DNA from: Smittium culicis
Taxonomy: Eukaryota; Kickxellomycota; Harpellomycetes; Harpellales; Legeriomycetaceae
Length of the DNA stretch: 10,034 nt
Direction: 5' to 3'
Assembly (NCBI GenBank): GCA_001970855.1
Contig: LSSN01003414.1
Span: 1-10,034 of the forward strand
The stretch's first letter is position 1; the number at the start of each line of letters is the position of its first letter. The notes under the pieces were generated by a model. The model saw only the letters and a program-made list of their open reading frames with translations, made no database searches and was not told where the DNA came from. Positions 1 through 8,016 of the stretch are shown one piece after another. Both the position numbers and the translations under genes were made by a program.

Positions 1-377
1 TATAAAATATAAAATATAAAATATAAAATATAAAATATAAAATATAAAATATAAAATATAAAATATAAAATATAAAATATAAAATATAAAATATAAAATA
101 TAAAATATAAAATATAAAATATAAAATATAAAATATAAAATATAAAATATAAAATATAAAATATAAAATATAAAATATAAAATATAAAATATAAAATATA
201 AAATATAAAATATAAAATATAAAATATAAAATATAAAATATAAAATATAAAATATAAAATATAAAATATAAAATATAAAATATAAAATATAAAATATAAA
301 ATATAAAATATAAAATATAAAATATAAAATATAAAATATAAAATATAAAATATAAAATATAAAATATAAAATATAAA
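1..377. repeat. (TATAAAA)n tandem array
   Basis: The 7-bp unit TATAAAA runs without a single mismatch for 53.9 copies from the first base of the window to position 377, where a C ends it. It is pure A/T and probably continues beyond the left edge. Each unit matches a TATA-box core, but the array lies 3' of the minus-strand eS1 gene (stop at 468-470), so it is not placed as that gene's promoter. Perfect homogeneity suggests recent expansion by slippage or unequal exchange. An AT-only telomere-type repeat is conceivable but would be atypical. Confidence 0.97.
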
Positions 378-398
378 CATGACAAATAGAACGGAAAT

Positions 399-468
399 TT
401 TATTATAATGTAAAATAGTAGTAAGGTAAAAATAAAGTGACAGTAATTAGATTAAACTGAGTTTTATT
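399..468 (-). terminator. Candidate poly(A) signals of the eS1 gene
   Basis: On the minus strand an AATAAA (plus-strand TTTATT at 463-468) overlaps the last base of the eS1 TAA stop codon. A second AATAAA (plus-strand TTTATT at 399-404) lies about 64 nt after the stop. Either could direct cleavage; the second is the more conventional distance and would put the transcript end in the short gap before the TATAAAA array. AATAAA occurs often by chance in such AT-rich DNA, so this is only a candidate. Confidence 0.4.
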
Positions 469-1452
469 TAAACTTCTTGCATAATTTCTGGTTCTTTGAA
501 GTCGCCTTTGGTAACCTTGGTGCCAGTTTCATCGATGGATCCGTGGAGTTCCATTAATTTTTGGACATCATATTTAGGGGCTTTCAAGATCTTGCACTTG
601 CTAATGTAAACATTTTGGATTGGGTAGATACCTTGGCAAGCCTTTTCAATTTGTTGACCAATTGATTCAGGGATGAACTTGAGGATGAGTTCTTTAAGAT
701 CACAGGTGGTAGATTCCTTAGTGATGATATCGAACATCTTCTTGCGGATGGCTCTGATTTGGGAGGATTGAGCGTAGGTGGTCTTTTTGACTTGGTTAGG
801 ACGTCTCTTGGTGAAAGCAATGCAGAACAATCTAAGAACGTAACCGTCGCTGGTTTTGACATCAACGTGGGCTTCGATGAGTGATTGCCACTTCTTGACC
901 ATAGACTTAACCTTGTCGGTGGTGATGCTCATGGAGTGGAAGCTGGTAAGACAGTTTCTACCTTGGACTTCGTCAACTCTGAACTTGAATTTTCTGTAGG
1001 AGTTTTCTTCGTCCTTGTTGAGATCACCGAGAGAAGCTTCAACACATCTTCCTTTCAAGAAGTCGTTGGCGTTCTTAAGACCTTGGGTTCTGTTGACAAG
1101 AGTCTTACCAATGTTCTTTTCGGTGAAGATTGATGGGGCCTTAATATCATACCAGTCTTTTCTTGTGAATGGGTCGACACTATAGTGTAAATAATATATA
1201 ACATTAGATCTGAAACATTGAGCGATTAGAGTAACTAATAAATGTACTTACACCTTCTTCTTCAAACCTTTCTTACCCTTGGAAAGACGCCTATCAAAGT
1301 AATGTGATGTATAATTAAATATTTAATATCAAAACATACGAATCCGAAAATAACTTGAATCTTGAGATAGAATTATGTTTTCGCACGAGTCGAAGCGTAT
1401 CGTTGTAGAATATTGGAATTTGAAAGACTTACTTATTTTTACCGACGGCCAT
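468..1452 (-). CDS. RPS1: 40S ribosomal protein eS1 (RPS3A/Rps1 family), 3 exons
   Basis: This encodes a component of the small cytosolic ribosomal subunit, located near the mRNA exit channel. Exons on the minus strand are 1433-1452 (20 nt, ATG at 1450-1452), 1252-1290 (39 nt) and 468-1179 (712 nt). They join into 771 nt, or 256 residues plus TAA, the usual eS1 length of about 255-265. Both introns (1291-1432, 142 bp; 1180-1251, 72 bp) begin GTAAGT and end AG. The spliced N terminus reads [19 protein letters not shown], followed by the family hallmark [17 protein letters not shown] at residues 22-38. Further family-typical stretches include [16 protein letters not shown] and the conserved C-terminal half. 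Codons are GC-richer (AAG, GTC, ACC, GGT) than in the other genes here, as expected for a highly expressed gene. The identification is secure; exon 1 rests on the perfect N-terminal match and splice phases. Confidence 0.96.
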
Positions 1453-1470
1453 TTTCGATTGATATGTATA

Positions 1471-1482
1471 TTTATATATATA
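1471..1482 (-). promoter_or_regulatory. TATA-like element upstream of eS1
   Basis: The minus strand reads TATATATATAAA here, 19-30 nt before the eS1 ATG. If used as a TATA box it would put transcription start almost at the start codon, implying a very short leader. A/T runs are common in this window, so function is uncertain. Confidence 0.3.
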
Positions 1483-2505
1483 GCTGGTATAGGCGCAAAA
1501 GAGGGATTCTAATAATGATGAAATTATTATTTGTTTCTAATAATTTACCAAACTCCAAAAATTTTCACTTTTCTTTTATTTTTCAATGCAGATTCGCTTT
1601 TTTTTTTTATCCAAATTTTTTTTTCTTTCAATCAAGTGGTTTGGTTTAATTAGTTCATAGATACAATACTATTTGTAATGCTCGAATCGTTATATGTGAT
1701 TTGCCTATTTCTTATCTTCAATTTAATATGCGTTCAAAATTCACCAGTTATATTCCGCTATTTATTTTTTCTGTAATGATTCGTTTTTTCCATATTTGCA
1801 GTTGATTACTGGCTCAATTATCTTCAGGCTATATATTAATATAGCAAATAGTCTATCTCTATTTAAGGTGCCTGATTGCTCTTTGCTATAGGATGATAAA
1901 CAACTAGTAGACTCATTTTCTATCCTAGTACCATATTTCAACAATTTTCAACTAGAAGCTGATCTTAGCACTAATAGGTGCGAGAAACAGCTTAAGCTGA
2001 CTTTTTTTATTCGTTTTGTCAATTCTATTTTTTTGATTTGCTGATGTTGGTTAGTATATACATAGCTATAATACTATTGCAGATTCGAGTTAATACAAAG
2101 CCTAACTCTATAATATTAAAAATTACTATTTCATTTACTTTAAACCCTTAGAAAAAAAGTATTAAATACTAAATTTTTATAATAACGACTTGCGAAAATT
2201 CTTTTTTTTATTTCTTTGATTAAATGTTAGCCCTATTACTATTTTCTTTATAGACCGTTACCACTATCCTCTCACACTTGCTTATCAACACAAAGATGGC
2301 TACATCAATATTTATAGAACTAAAGCTGTATTTGAGTATTTATAATTTTGTTCTATGAATTCGTTTCAAAATAAATAAATGAAGAAAAAATAAACCCAAG
2401 TTGAAGCTCATGTATATTATTAATAAATATCATTATATTAAGTGTGACTAGTTAAGAGAATTATTTATGCTAAAAGCGAGCTAACTGATAGTAGTTGAGG
2501 CAGTA
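1483..2505. other. AT-rich spacer between eS1 and nucleoside hydrolase
   Basis: The spacer holds the eS1 upstream region on its left and the nucleoside hydrolase 3' flank on its right. It is full of T-runs (for example around 1598-1625) and stop codons in all frames. The only frame of note is a 60-codon minus-strand one (1762-1944) with no recognisable motif and AT-driven composition. I see no tRNA, snRNA or box C/D snoRNA pattern: an ATGATGA at about 1514 has no downstream CTGA box in reach. No canonical AATAAA follows the hydrolase stop within about 100 nt; the nearest variants are CATAAA and AAATAA near 2462-2469 on the minus strand. Confidence 0.6.
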
Positions 2506-3940
2506 TTACAAAGGTGAATTTTTGGCAGCTAGTGCCATTGAGTTAATCATAGCTTCCCAAAACGATTCAACATCAACTTTGCTTGTAACATAGCAGTTTT
2601 TTTGAGCAGTGCTATACTCCCATATGTCACAAACAGTTTGACCTGCGCACATACCATTTCCACACTCAACATCGACTCGCATGAGCTTTTCTTCGAAGGA
2701 ACCTCTATTAGTCAAATAATAGACAGCTAACGGATCATGTAGTGGAGGACCGTCATTGAAACCAAAAGTTTTTGCATACGAGTCTTTGAAGAACAGCATC
2801 AACTCTTTCACCATTATTGAAAAGTTTTTATTTACAGGGCCAACTTTGCTTTCGATTTGGCTCAGAACAGAGTTTGTAACTAAGGCTGTGTGCGTCACAT
2901 CAAGCGGAACCATTGCCATATGCTTGAACCCGGCTTGCATAACTATTTGAGCGGCTTCTGGGTCACACTGATATGAAAATATCAAAATAATAGCATATGT
3001 AAAAGTTAGATTAAACGTAATTTTTTTCAACTAAATTAAAGTTTTAAATACCAAAATGTTGAATTCGGCGACTGCTGATCTGTTTCCAACACCTATTGCG
3101 CCTCCCATGAAGGAAAATACTTCAATGTTTTCGATGACTTGCGGATAAACCGTGACAAGGAGTGCTATGTTTGTTAGAGATCCAAGTGCAACCAGGTGTA
3201 CAGGACTCGAAGATTCAAGGATGGCTTTTGCCATTTCGTTTATTGCGGTAGAACTTTCAGCCTTTTTGTAAAGAGTCTTATTGCAATTTGGTAATAGATC
3301 AGTACCATCTAAACCTGATTCTCCATGAATTTCTGGATCGTGTTTGATAACTCGAATCAAAGGCTGAAAATATCAAGTTTATTGTATAGATAAGTTTCAA
3401 GCATGAATAAATATTAATGTGGTTTTGGCGTCTAAGTACTAGTTTTTAACATATTACCTTCTTTGCACCCATAAATACAGGAACATCTGAGCGACCAGAA
3501 GCTTCCAAGATGCTAATTGCATTCGCTGTAGTTTTTTCGACGGATTGGTTTCCTATACAAATAAAAAATATAATTATTTTTCATCTTGTCTTTTTTTAAC
3601 GAATTTAAATATTAAATAATAATATACCCGAGACTGTAGAAATTCCAAGAAGGTTCAAATTTGGGTTATGGGCTATGAATAAAAAGTTTTGTTTTGTTAA
3701 AAATAAGGTCATTTAGGGTTTTTGAGAGCTGAATAAAAGCGAAATCAATCTAAACTTTTTTATAGGTTTCATATAAATGTGGTTAATTAATTACCTGCCA
3801 AGATTATCGCCATGGCATCGTCATGACCTAAAGTGATATGTAATCGCAATTATATAGGCTATGAATATAAATTTTAGCAAGAACAAAAGTATTATACCTG
3901 GATCGCAATCTAACCAAACTGGAAATTTAGAAGTGCTCAT
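2506..3940 (-). CDS. Inosine/uridine-preferring nucleoside hydrolase, 6 exons
   Basis: The enzyme hydrolyses the N-glycosidic bond of ribonucleosides to base plus ribose for nucleobase salvage, and is probably cytosolic (no signal peptide seen). Minus-strand exons are 3898-3940, 3795-3827, 3628-3672, 3458-3552, 3052-3363 and 2506-2967. They total 990 nt, or 329 residues, typical for the family (about 310-340). All five introns (70, 122, 75, 94 and 84 bp) are GT-AG, and phases join in frame. Visible motifs: the Ca2+/ribose-binding DCDPGHDDAMAI at 11-22, TVSGN at 38-42, HGESGLDG at 85-92, LGSLTNIAL at 132-140, FMGGA at 157-161, AEFNILCDPEAA at 171-182, PLDVTH at 197-202, and the active-site GPPLHDPLAV at 249-258 with H253 and D254. 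No key residue is missing. Yeast Urh1 is a family example, but substrate preference cannot be read from the sequence. The C-terminal region is cysteine-rich (residues about 279-303). Confidence 0.94.
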
Positions 3941-4617
3941 TTTAAGCTTGATTTTATAATTAAGAAATAAAGATTGGAATACAAAAACTGCGCAATTAGT
4001 GATAAAGGGGTGTTCTTTTATGCAAAATATTTAAATTGAAATTAACTCGGCTCAAGTTTAATTGTATGAATATTTTATAACAATTGATCAAATATGGATT
4101 AATCTCTTGCCCTCAACACCCCCAACTTTTCCCTCCACACTTTTACTCATTAAAAGCTTTTTTGTAAATTTTAGTTATTTGCGGAGCTTGAATATTTTAT
4201 ATTATTTACGGTCCATTTAATGAATTGTATACAATTTTATGCTTACAGTTATCTAAAACGGTTGTACCAAGAGATATGATTCTCTAGACATTTCAAAAAA
4301 CGACTAATTTATTATAGCATTTGAATGAAATTTATTTTGGATTATACAAATCGTAATTATGGTACTGATACATCTTTAGAGTAGAATAAGGTGCCTGTGG
4401 AGTTTTAAATTTGTAAACACGCGTTTCTTTAAGCTAAGGAGCAGAAGGATCTTCTACCGAACACACAGACCCCTCACCAAACAATTTATAATCTGTATGA
4501 TTGATCTCGCTTCAAATTTATACAGGCAATAAATTTTTGGTGGAGCTGATCGCGCATTTCAAATAGATAAGCTTAGAATCACAAGCTTGAAACTATTTAG
4601 AAAAATAACATTATTAT

Positions 4618-4636
4618 ACTAGCACGATACGCTAGT
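4618..4636. repeat. Small inverted repeat (hairpin)
   Basis: ACTAGC and GCTAGT form a perfect 6-bp stem around the 7-nt spacer ACGATAC. A nearby second pair, AAGCTT/AAGCTT near 4569-4588, also flanks a short spacer. Such short inverted repeats arise by chance in a few kb, and no partner gene is adjacent. Confidence 0.3.
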
Positions 4637-4872
4637 TAAATAAATCAAAGAAAGTAATATTTTCTTTTATAACAGGAAACTAGTTTTATATTCCAGTCCA
4701 GCTATGAACTGTTGAAAACTGACTCCTTTTGCAAAAAAATACAAAAACCATTTTTAAATGGCTTAAATTGTACGAAATATGAATGCAAAAAATGACCAAT
4801 TCACGCTTATAGGGATTTTGTTATGAAAAGTTGCTATGTTAAAACACGCAATTGAAAGCTACTTGGTGAAAA

Positions 4873-5138
4873 ATGCGCAATAAAAAAAAGATCAGATTGA
4901 ACATGCCAAATCTTAGAGGATCTAACTCCAAAGCTCCAACGATCATGTTTACTGGCGAATTTTCAGGTGGCATCGGGAGAAAATAATACAGATCTTATGG
5001 ATGGTGTTTTACCTGATTATTTTTGACGGTAAGTCGATGAAGGTGATTGGATTTCTATCTATAACTATAATAAGCTCATCCCAACAAGAGCGCTTCAGTT
5101 GTGATCTCGATAATCACATACAAAAGTTACTGATTTAA
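4873..5138 (+). pseudogene. Possible decayed coding relic, frames broken
   Basis: Three plus-strand frames are open one after another and overlap: 4873-4986 (37 residues from ATG, ending TGA-free at TAA), 4901-5026 (41 codons, no early ATG) and 4926-5138 (70 codons stop to stop, with an ATG at 5001 leaving 45 residues). The stretch is visibly less AT-rich than its surroundings. Pieces such as MFTGEFSGG in the first frame and LPDYF (second frame) running into DGKSMK (third frame) loosely recall the gag region of Ty3/gypsy-type retrotransposons (an FxGE motif, later a GxAxxW-like segment). This is impression only: no zinc knuckle, protease or polymerase motif is present. It could equally be chance open frames in moderately GC-rich DNA. 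Confidence 0.2.
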
Positions 5139-5718
5139 AACAAAAAATTTTTAAATCTATGCAATTTGTTCTTTGGTTCAGCCAACAATAGCAATATTTC
5201 TGTTTAACTAAAAAATATACAGACTATTAACAGATTTGCCCTCAAATTAAAATCTCTATTATTCTCGCAATAAAGAAAGCTGCCCTATTTGTACCATGTT
5301 CGATCTAAAAACTTATAAAAAATGACGTTCACAGAAGATACACTTTACATATAAAATGCTTTAATTACTCGCTTTCCACAACAATAGCAAGCGATATTAT
5401 CATAATTTAAAAATAAGCTGGTGCCTAATCTTAAGCAAAATATACGCCAAAACATATATTACTTTAAATCTCAGAATCAAAAAACTTAATAATCTTTCTG
5501 AATCCATATCAGTATAGCTAATTGACCAAAGTATAATCACTTTTTTTAGCAATACCCCTCTAACATCTGAATATATAGAATAAATCGATTTAAATTTAAT
5601 ATACTGTTCTTTTTATCTGCTTACTTCAACGTCATAAGTATTAGCATTTTTTCCTATTACAATAAGTAAAGTTTACTATATCATACATATTTGTTGCACA
5701 AAATACAAATTACCCTCA

Positions 5719-5814
5719 ATGGCTGAGAATTGCAAGGAATACGGAAGGCCCGTCGATGTGATAATCAGATACCACGTGGGAATAGGGAGATTTAGTAGCG
5801 GTTACATGCCATAA
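5719..5814 (+). CDS. Hypothetical 31-residue small ORF in a GC-rich island
   Basis: The ORF runs from ATG at 5719-5721 to TAA at 5812-5814. Its GC content is about 46% (44 of 96 bases), against roughly a quarter in the flanking DNA. The peptide begins MAENCKEYGRPVDV and ends GRFSSGYMP. It is charged, has no membrane segment, and matches no family I know. The same frame is open back to 5638, just after a TAA. The complementary strand is also open across the island (about 44 codons, without ATG), so the composition alone may create the openness. Alternatives are an exon fragment, a noncoding RNA, or a transposon or organelle-derived scrap. The CCACGTGG palindrome at 5772-5779 lies inside it. 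Confidence 0.2.
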   Translation: MAENCKEYGRPVDVIIRYHVGIGRFSSGYMP

Positions 5815-6794
5815 AGAATACAACGATGTGTATAAACAAGATAGAAATCATCTAAAACTCAATCATTTTAAAAAGCACGAAATAGTTTGTTTAATAAACT
5901 AGAGACAGCAGAGATAAACCACCAAAAAAAATTCTTATTAAAAAGTAAAAATTATATTTTCAAGCTTTTTTTATATTAACATTTTGTATCCAATCTAATA
6001 AAACAGTAATTAATATTATCATACTAATAATTTCAATATGGAATTTGTGTTAATCGTAAAGCATCATAAATCTTTTATGTATTTATTTTTGTATCACCTT
6101 AGCAGAGAAAGAAATAAAACATGAAAATGCATTAGAATTTGTAAGGGAGATGAATTTAGAATGTTTATTTAAATGAAAATATAATATAATATAAGGTATA
6201 AAAACCCTAAACATAACTTCAGCGAAAATGCCTTCGTCTTTTAAGTTCATACGTTATAATCTACAGTAAAATTCACACGTGTATAAGGTGGGACTTTATC
6301 TAGAACCTATTTCAAGATATCTATACGATTTATGAGCAATATAAAGATTCTGATTTTTGTAAAAGTCGTACTATATAAATCGCTTACACACCCAAAACTC
6401 TGTATTACTTTTAAGCGAACTTATAAACCTTATAATGAGGTACAATTAGCTTACAATAAGAGTTATTTATTCTAAAAGTTTATTCAGTAAACTCTATGGA
6501 CTTGATTATTAGATACTGGTAATTGGATGTCAAAATACCTATCATTTGTATCTCATAATATAACCCTTTATTGGACGATTGTTTTTTTAATCAACCAATT
6601 ATAGCCAACTATAATCAATAGTCATTTTATATTACCTAGACTAGTTAATTTCTTGGCTTGAATTTTTTATAAGCAAATAATATTTGAAATTTAAACCCCA
6701 TTAACGAATTGTTAGATTACTTTTTTTATAGGGTTTTGGACGGGAAAGTATTTTAGCAAAAAAAATTCAAAGGTCTATCTTAGCCTAATACAAA

Positions 6795-6857
6795 ATGCTC
6801 TTCTTTTTGAAGATCTTATATCCTTTAATCCCCCCCCTCATTGTAATATTATTATAG
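6795..6857 (+). promoter_or_regulatory. Candidate upstream ORF 1 of the bZIP gene (20 codons)
   Basis: ATG at 6795-6797 opens a 20-residue frame ending TAG at 6855-6857, 184 nt before the bZIP ATG. The peptide is strikingly hydrophobic (MLFFLKILYPLIPPLIVILL) and spans a run of eight C bases near 6831-6838. Whether it is inside the transcript depends on the unknown start site, so this is the least certain of the three upstream ORFs. Confidence 0.25.
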
Positions 6858-6914
6858 TCACAAAAAAATATTTATTGCCATTTTCCAAGTATTGCAAAAC
6901 TATTTGTTTTGTCA

Positions 6915-6929
6915 ATGGCCTCGATATAG
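6915..6929 (+). promoter_or_regulatory. Candidate upstream ORF 2 of the bZIP gene (4 codons)
   Basis: ATG GCC TCG ATA TAG encodes the tetrapeptide MASI and lies 112 nt before the bZIP ATG. The base after ATG is G; position -3 is T. Very short uORFs of this size are the kind used in GCN4-type reinitiation control. Confidence 0.4.
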
Positions 6930-6953
6930 TTCCTTATCTCGATTATCAATAAT

Positions 6954-6995
6954 ATGAATTATAGCATATCAAACAGAAAATATCAGAATACATAA
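6954..6995 (+). promoter_or_regulatory. Candidate upstream ORF 3 of the bZIP gene (13 codons)
   Basis: ATG at 6954-6956 to TAA at 6993-6995 encodes 13 residues (MNYSISNRKYQNT). Position -3 is A, a better initiation context than the main bZIP ATG (T at -3). The stop is 46 nt before the bZIP start, so ribosomes scanning a leader that includes it would meet it first. Confidence 0.4.
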
Positions 6996-7041
6996 ATTCA
7001 TATTCAAAAAGAGTGTACACCGTTAAACAGAATTTAATTAA

Positions 7042-8016
7042 ATGAACCTGGATAGATTTATCAATTCCGAAACTGAGGAATATACCAATAAGAGAAACAG
7101 TAAATTCCTGGAAGACTCTTACATCTCAAATGCAGTTTTAAACTCTAACTCGGATTTTCATAAAACAAAAAGATCAAGGCTAATTAGCCATTTTGCTAAG
7201 ATTCCTAATTTATCCACTAAGCAAATCGAACCACTTGAAAATAATGAATTCCCCAATATTAATGGCAATGAAATTCCTAAACCCAAGAGCAACATTGAAA
7301 ACATCAGCGAATCAACATTTATAGATTCTGTTTTAAATTGTTGTTCTGAGTTTGATCCAAACCGCTCCATGTGCTCTCCCCAAATAGAACTTCTTGATTC
7401 AGTTTTCGGAAATGATTTAAACTCTGCTATTATTGACAGAATCCCTGAAATAATCAAAGACCCTTTATCAATACAAACACCAAGAATTACCAGTTCGAAT
7501 AACGCTATCACACCTACTTCCATCCCCAATACCATAGAAGATATCGCTGAACACGAAGGAATTCATTTGAACGATTTTTGCAGCGATAGCGAAAACACAA
7601 ACTTCAAAGAAAAAGAAGAACACAAAAATGCTATTTTTAATCTGTCGATTAAAAAAATATTGCCAAAATCTATTAATTCGCCAAATTTATGTCTATCTCC
7701 CAATTCTAAACCTGTTCAAACTCACTCATCCTCACTTACAGATCAAAGACTATCAGAGCCTACCCCACGCGATCCGAAAAGAGCTAGAAATGCTAATGCA
7801 GCACGGAAATCTCGCCTTAAAAAAGAACTAAAGATTTCTAGTTTAGAAGCACAAGTTATTGGCCTAAAAAGCGAAATTAGCTCACTAATAGAAAAAAATA
7901 AAATCCTAGAATTCGAAAAATCAAAATTTATTGAAAAGGAGCAAATTTTAAATGACCACATAAGCAGCATGAAACTTCTAATAGAAACTCTAAAGCAGAA
8001 GAACTCTATTCCATAA
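7042..8016 (+). CDS. bZIP transcription factor, Gcn4/AP-1-like
   Basis: This is a 324-residue nuclear DNA-binding protein expected to dimerise and bind TGA(C/G)TCA- or TGACGTCA-type sites. The C terminus carries a complete bZIP. The basic region DPKRARNANAARKSRLKK starts at residue 244 and contains N250-x2-A253-A254-x2-S257-R258, the Gcn4/Jun-type signature, with the canonical nine residues to the first zipper leucine. Heptad positions are L268, L275, L282, L289, F296, L303, M310 and L317, an unusually long run reaching nearly to the C terminus. The N-terminal 240 residues are Asn/Ser-rich and low in order. Two acidic-hydrophobic clusters (FIDSVL at 93-98 and IELLDSVFGNDL at 115-126) resemble activation segments. 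No intron is needed: an in-frame TAA directly abuts the ATG, fixing the start, and the next methionine is residue 110. Codons are AT-rich. The exact orthologue (Gcn4/Cpc1 or another fungal bZIP) cannot be settled from this sequence. Confidence 0.92.
   Translation: MNLDRFINSETEEYTNKRNSKFLEDSYISNAVLNSNSDFHKTKRSRLISHFAKIPNLSTKQIEPLENNEFPNINGNEIPKPKSNIENISESTFIDSVLNCCSEFDPNRSMCSPQIELLDSVFGNDLNSAIIDRIPEIIKDPLSIQTPRITSSNNAITPTSIPNTIEDIAEHEGIHLNDFCSDSENTNFKEKEEHKNAIFNLSIKKILPKSINSPNLCLSPNSKPVQTHSSSLTDQRLSEPTPRDPKRARNANAARKSRLKKELKISSLEAQVIGLKSEISSLIEKNKILEFEKSKFIEKEQILNDHISSMKLLIETLKQKNSIP

Larger units (their letters stand above)
3941..6794. other. Gene-poor AT-rich region upstream of two divergent genes
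   Basis: Together with the uORF leader up to 7041 this forms a 3.1 kb gap between the divergent hydrolase and bZIP genes. No confident gene is present. Close to the hydrolase ATG a TATAAAA occurs on the minus strand (plus-strand 3952-3958), only 12-18 nt upstream. A stress-element-like CCCCT occurs near 4005-4009 on the minus strand. Two less AT-rich islands (4873-5138 and 5638-5814) are listed separately. Scattered regulatory-like words include TGACTC at 4720-4725, TGACGT at 5323-5328, ACGTCA at 5629-5634, ACGCGT near 4419-4424, and the palindromes CCACGTGG (5772-5779) and ACACGTGT (6275-6282). None is clustered tightly enough to call a promoter. Confidence 0.6.

Noticed and set aside
584..1133. 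Other-frame and opposite-strand ORFs inside eS1 exon 3
   Set aside because: They are shadows of the conserved eS1 reading frame, whose protein identity is clear.
1291..1432. Intron-encoded snoRNA in the eS1 first intron, as in some animal RPS3A introns
   Set aside because: No C box (RTGATGA) paired with a D box (CTGA) is visible on the transcribed strand.
1413..1649. Plus-strand 78-codon frame overlapping eS1 exon 1
   Set aside because: It is antisense to the eS1 start and first intron and is rich in Phe/Tyr codons from T-runs; no protein-like motif.
1762..1944. Minus-strand 60-codon frame in the eS1-hydrolase spacer
   Set aside because: It has no recognisable domain, AT-driven composition and length close to chance for this DNA, with no supporting splice or context signal.
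3712..3723. TTTAGGGTTTTT in hydrolase intron 2 and again on the minus strand at 6200-6211, telomere-like
   Set aside because: Each is a single copy without tandem repetition; a shared AT-rich 12-mer is expected by chance.
4434..4511. Minus-strand 25-codon open frame with a protein-like string (LFGEGSVCSVEDPSAP)
   Set aside because: It has no ATG, follows a TGA and is too short; a resemblance to retrotransposon RNase H 'TDxK' segments is not enough.
5719..5760. Resemblance of the GC island to small-subunit rRNA (GGCTGA...GGAA...ACGGAAGG)
   Set aside because: The likeness covers about 30 bases with gaps and does not continue into the next conserved rRNA segments.
6083..6250. Minus-strand 55-codon ORF starting MNLKDEG
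   Set aside because: After the first dozen residues the composition is that of AT-rich noncoding DNA (Phe, Ile, Asn, Lys); no motif and no upstream signal.
7158..7970. Three ORFs overlapping the bZIP coding region (two on the minus strand, one on the plus)
   Set aside because: They lie inside the bZIP frame, which carries a full DNA-binding and zipper domain; the overlapping frames show no domain.
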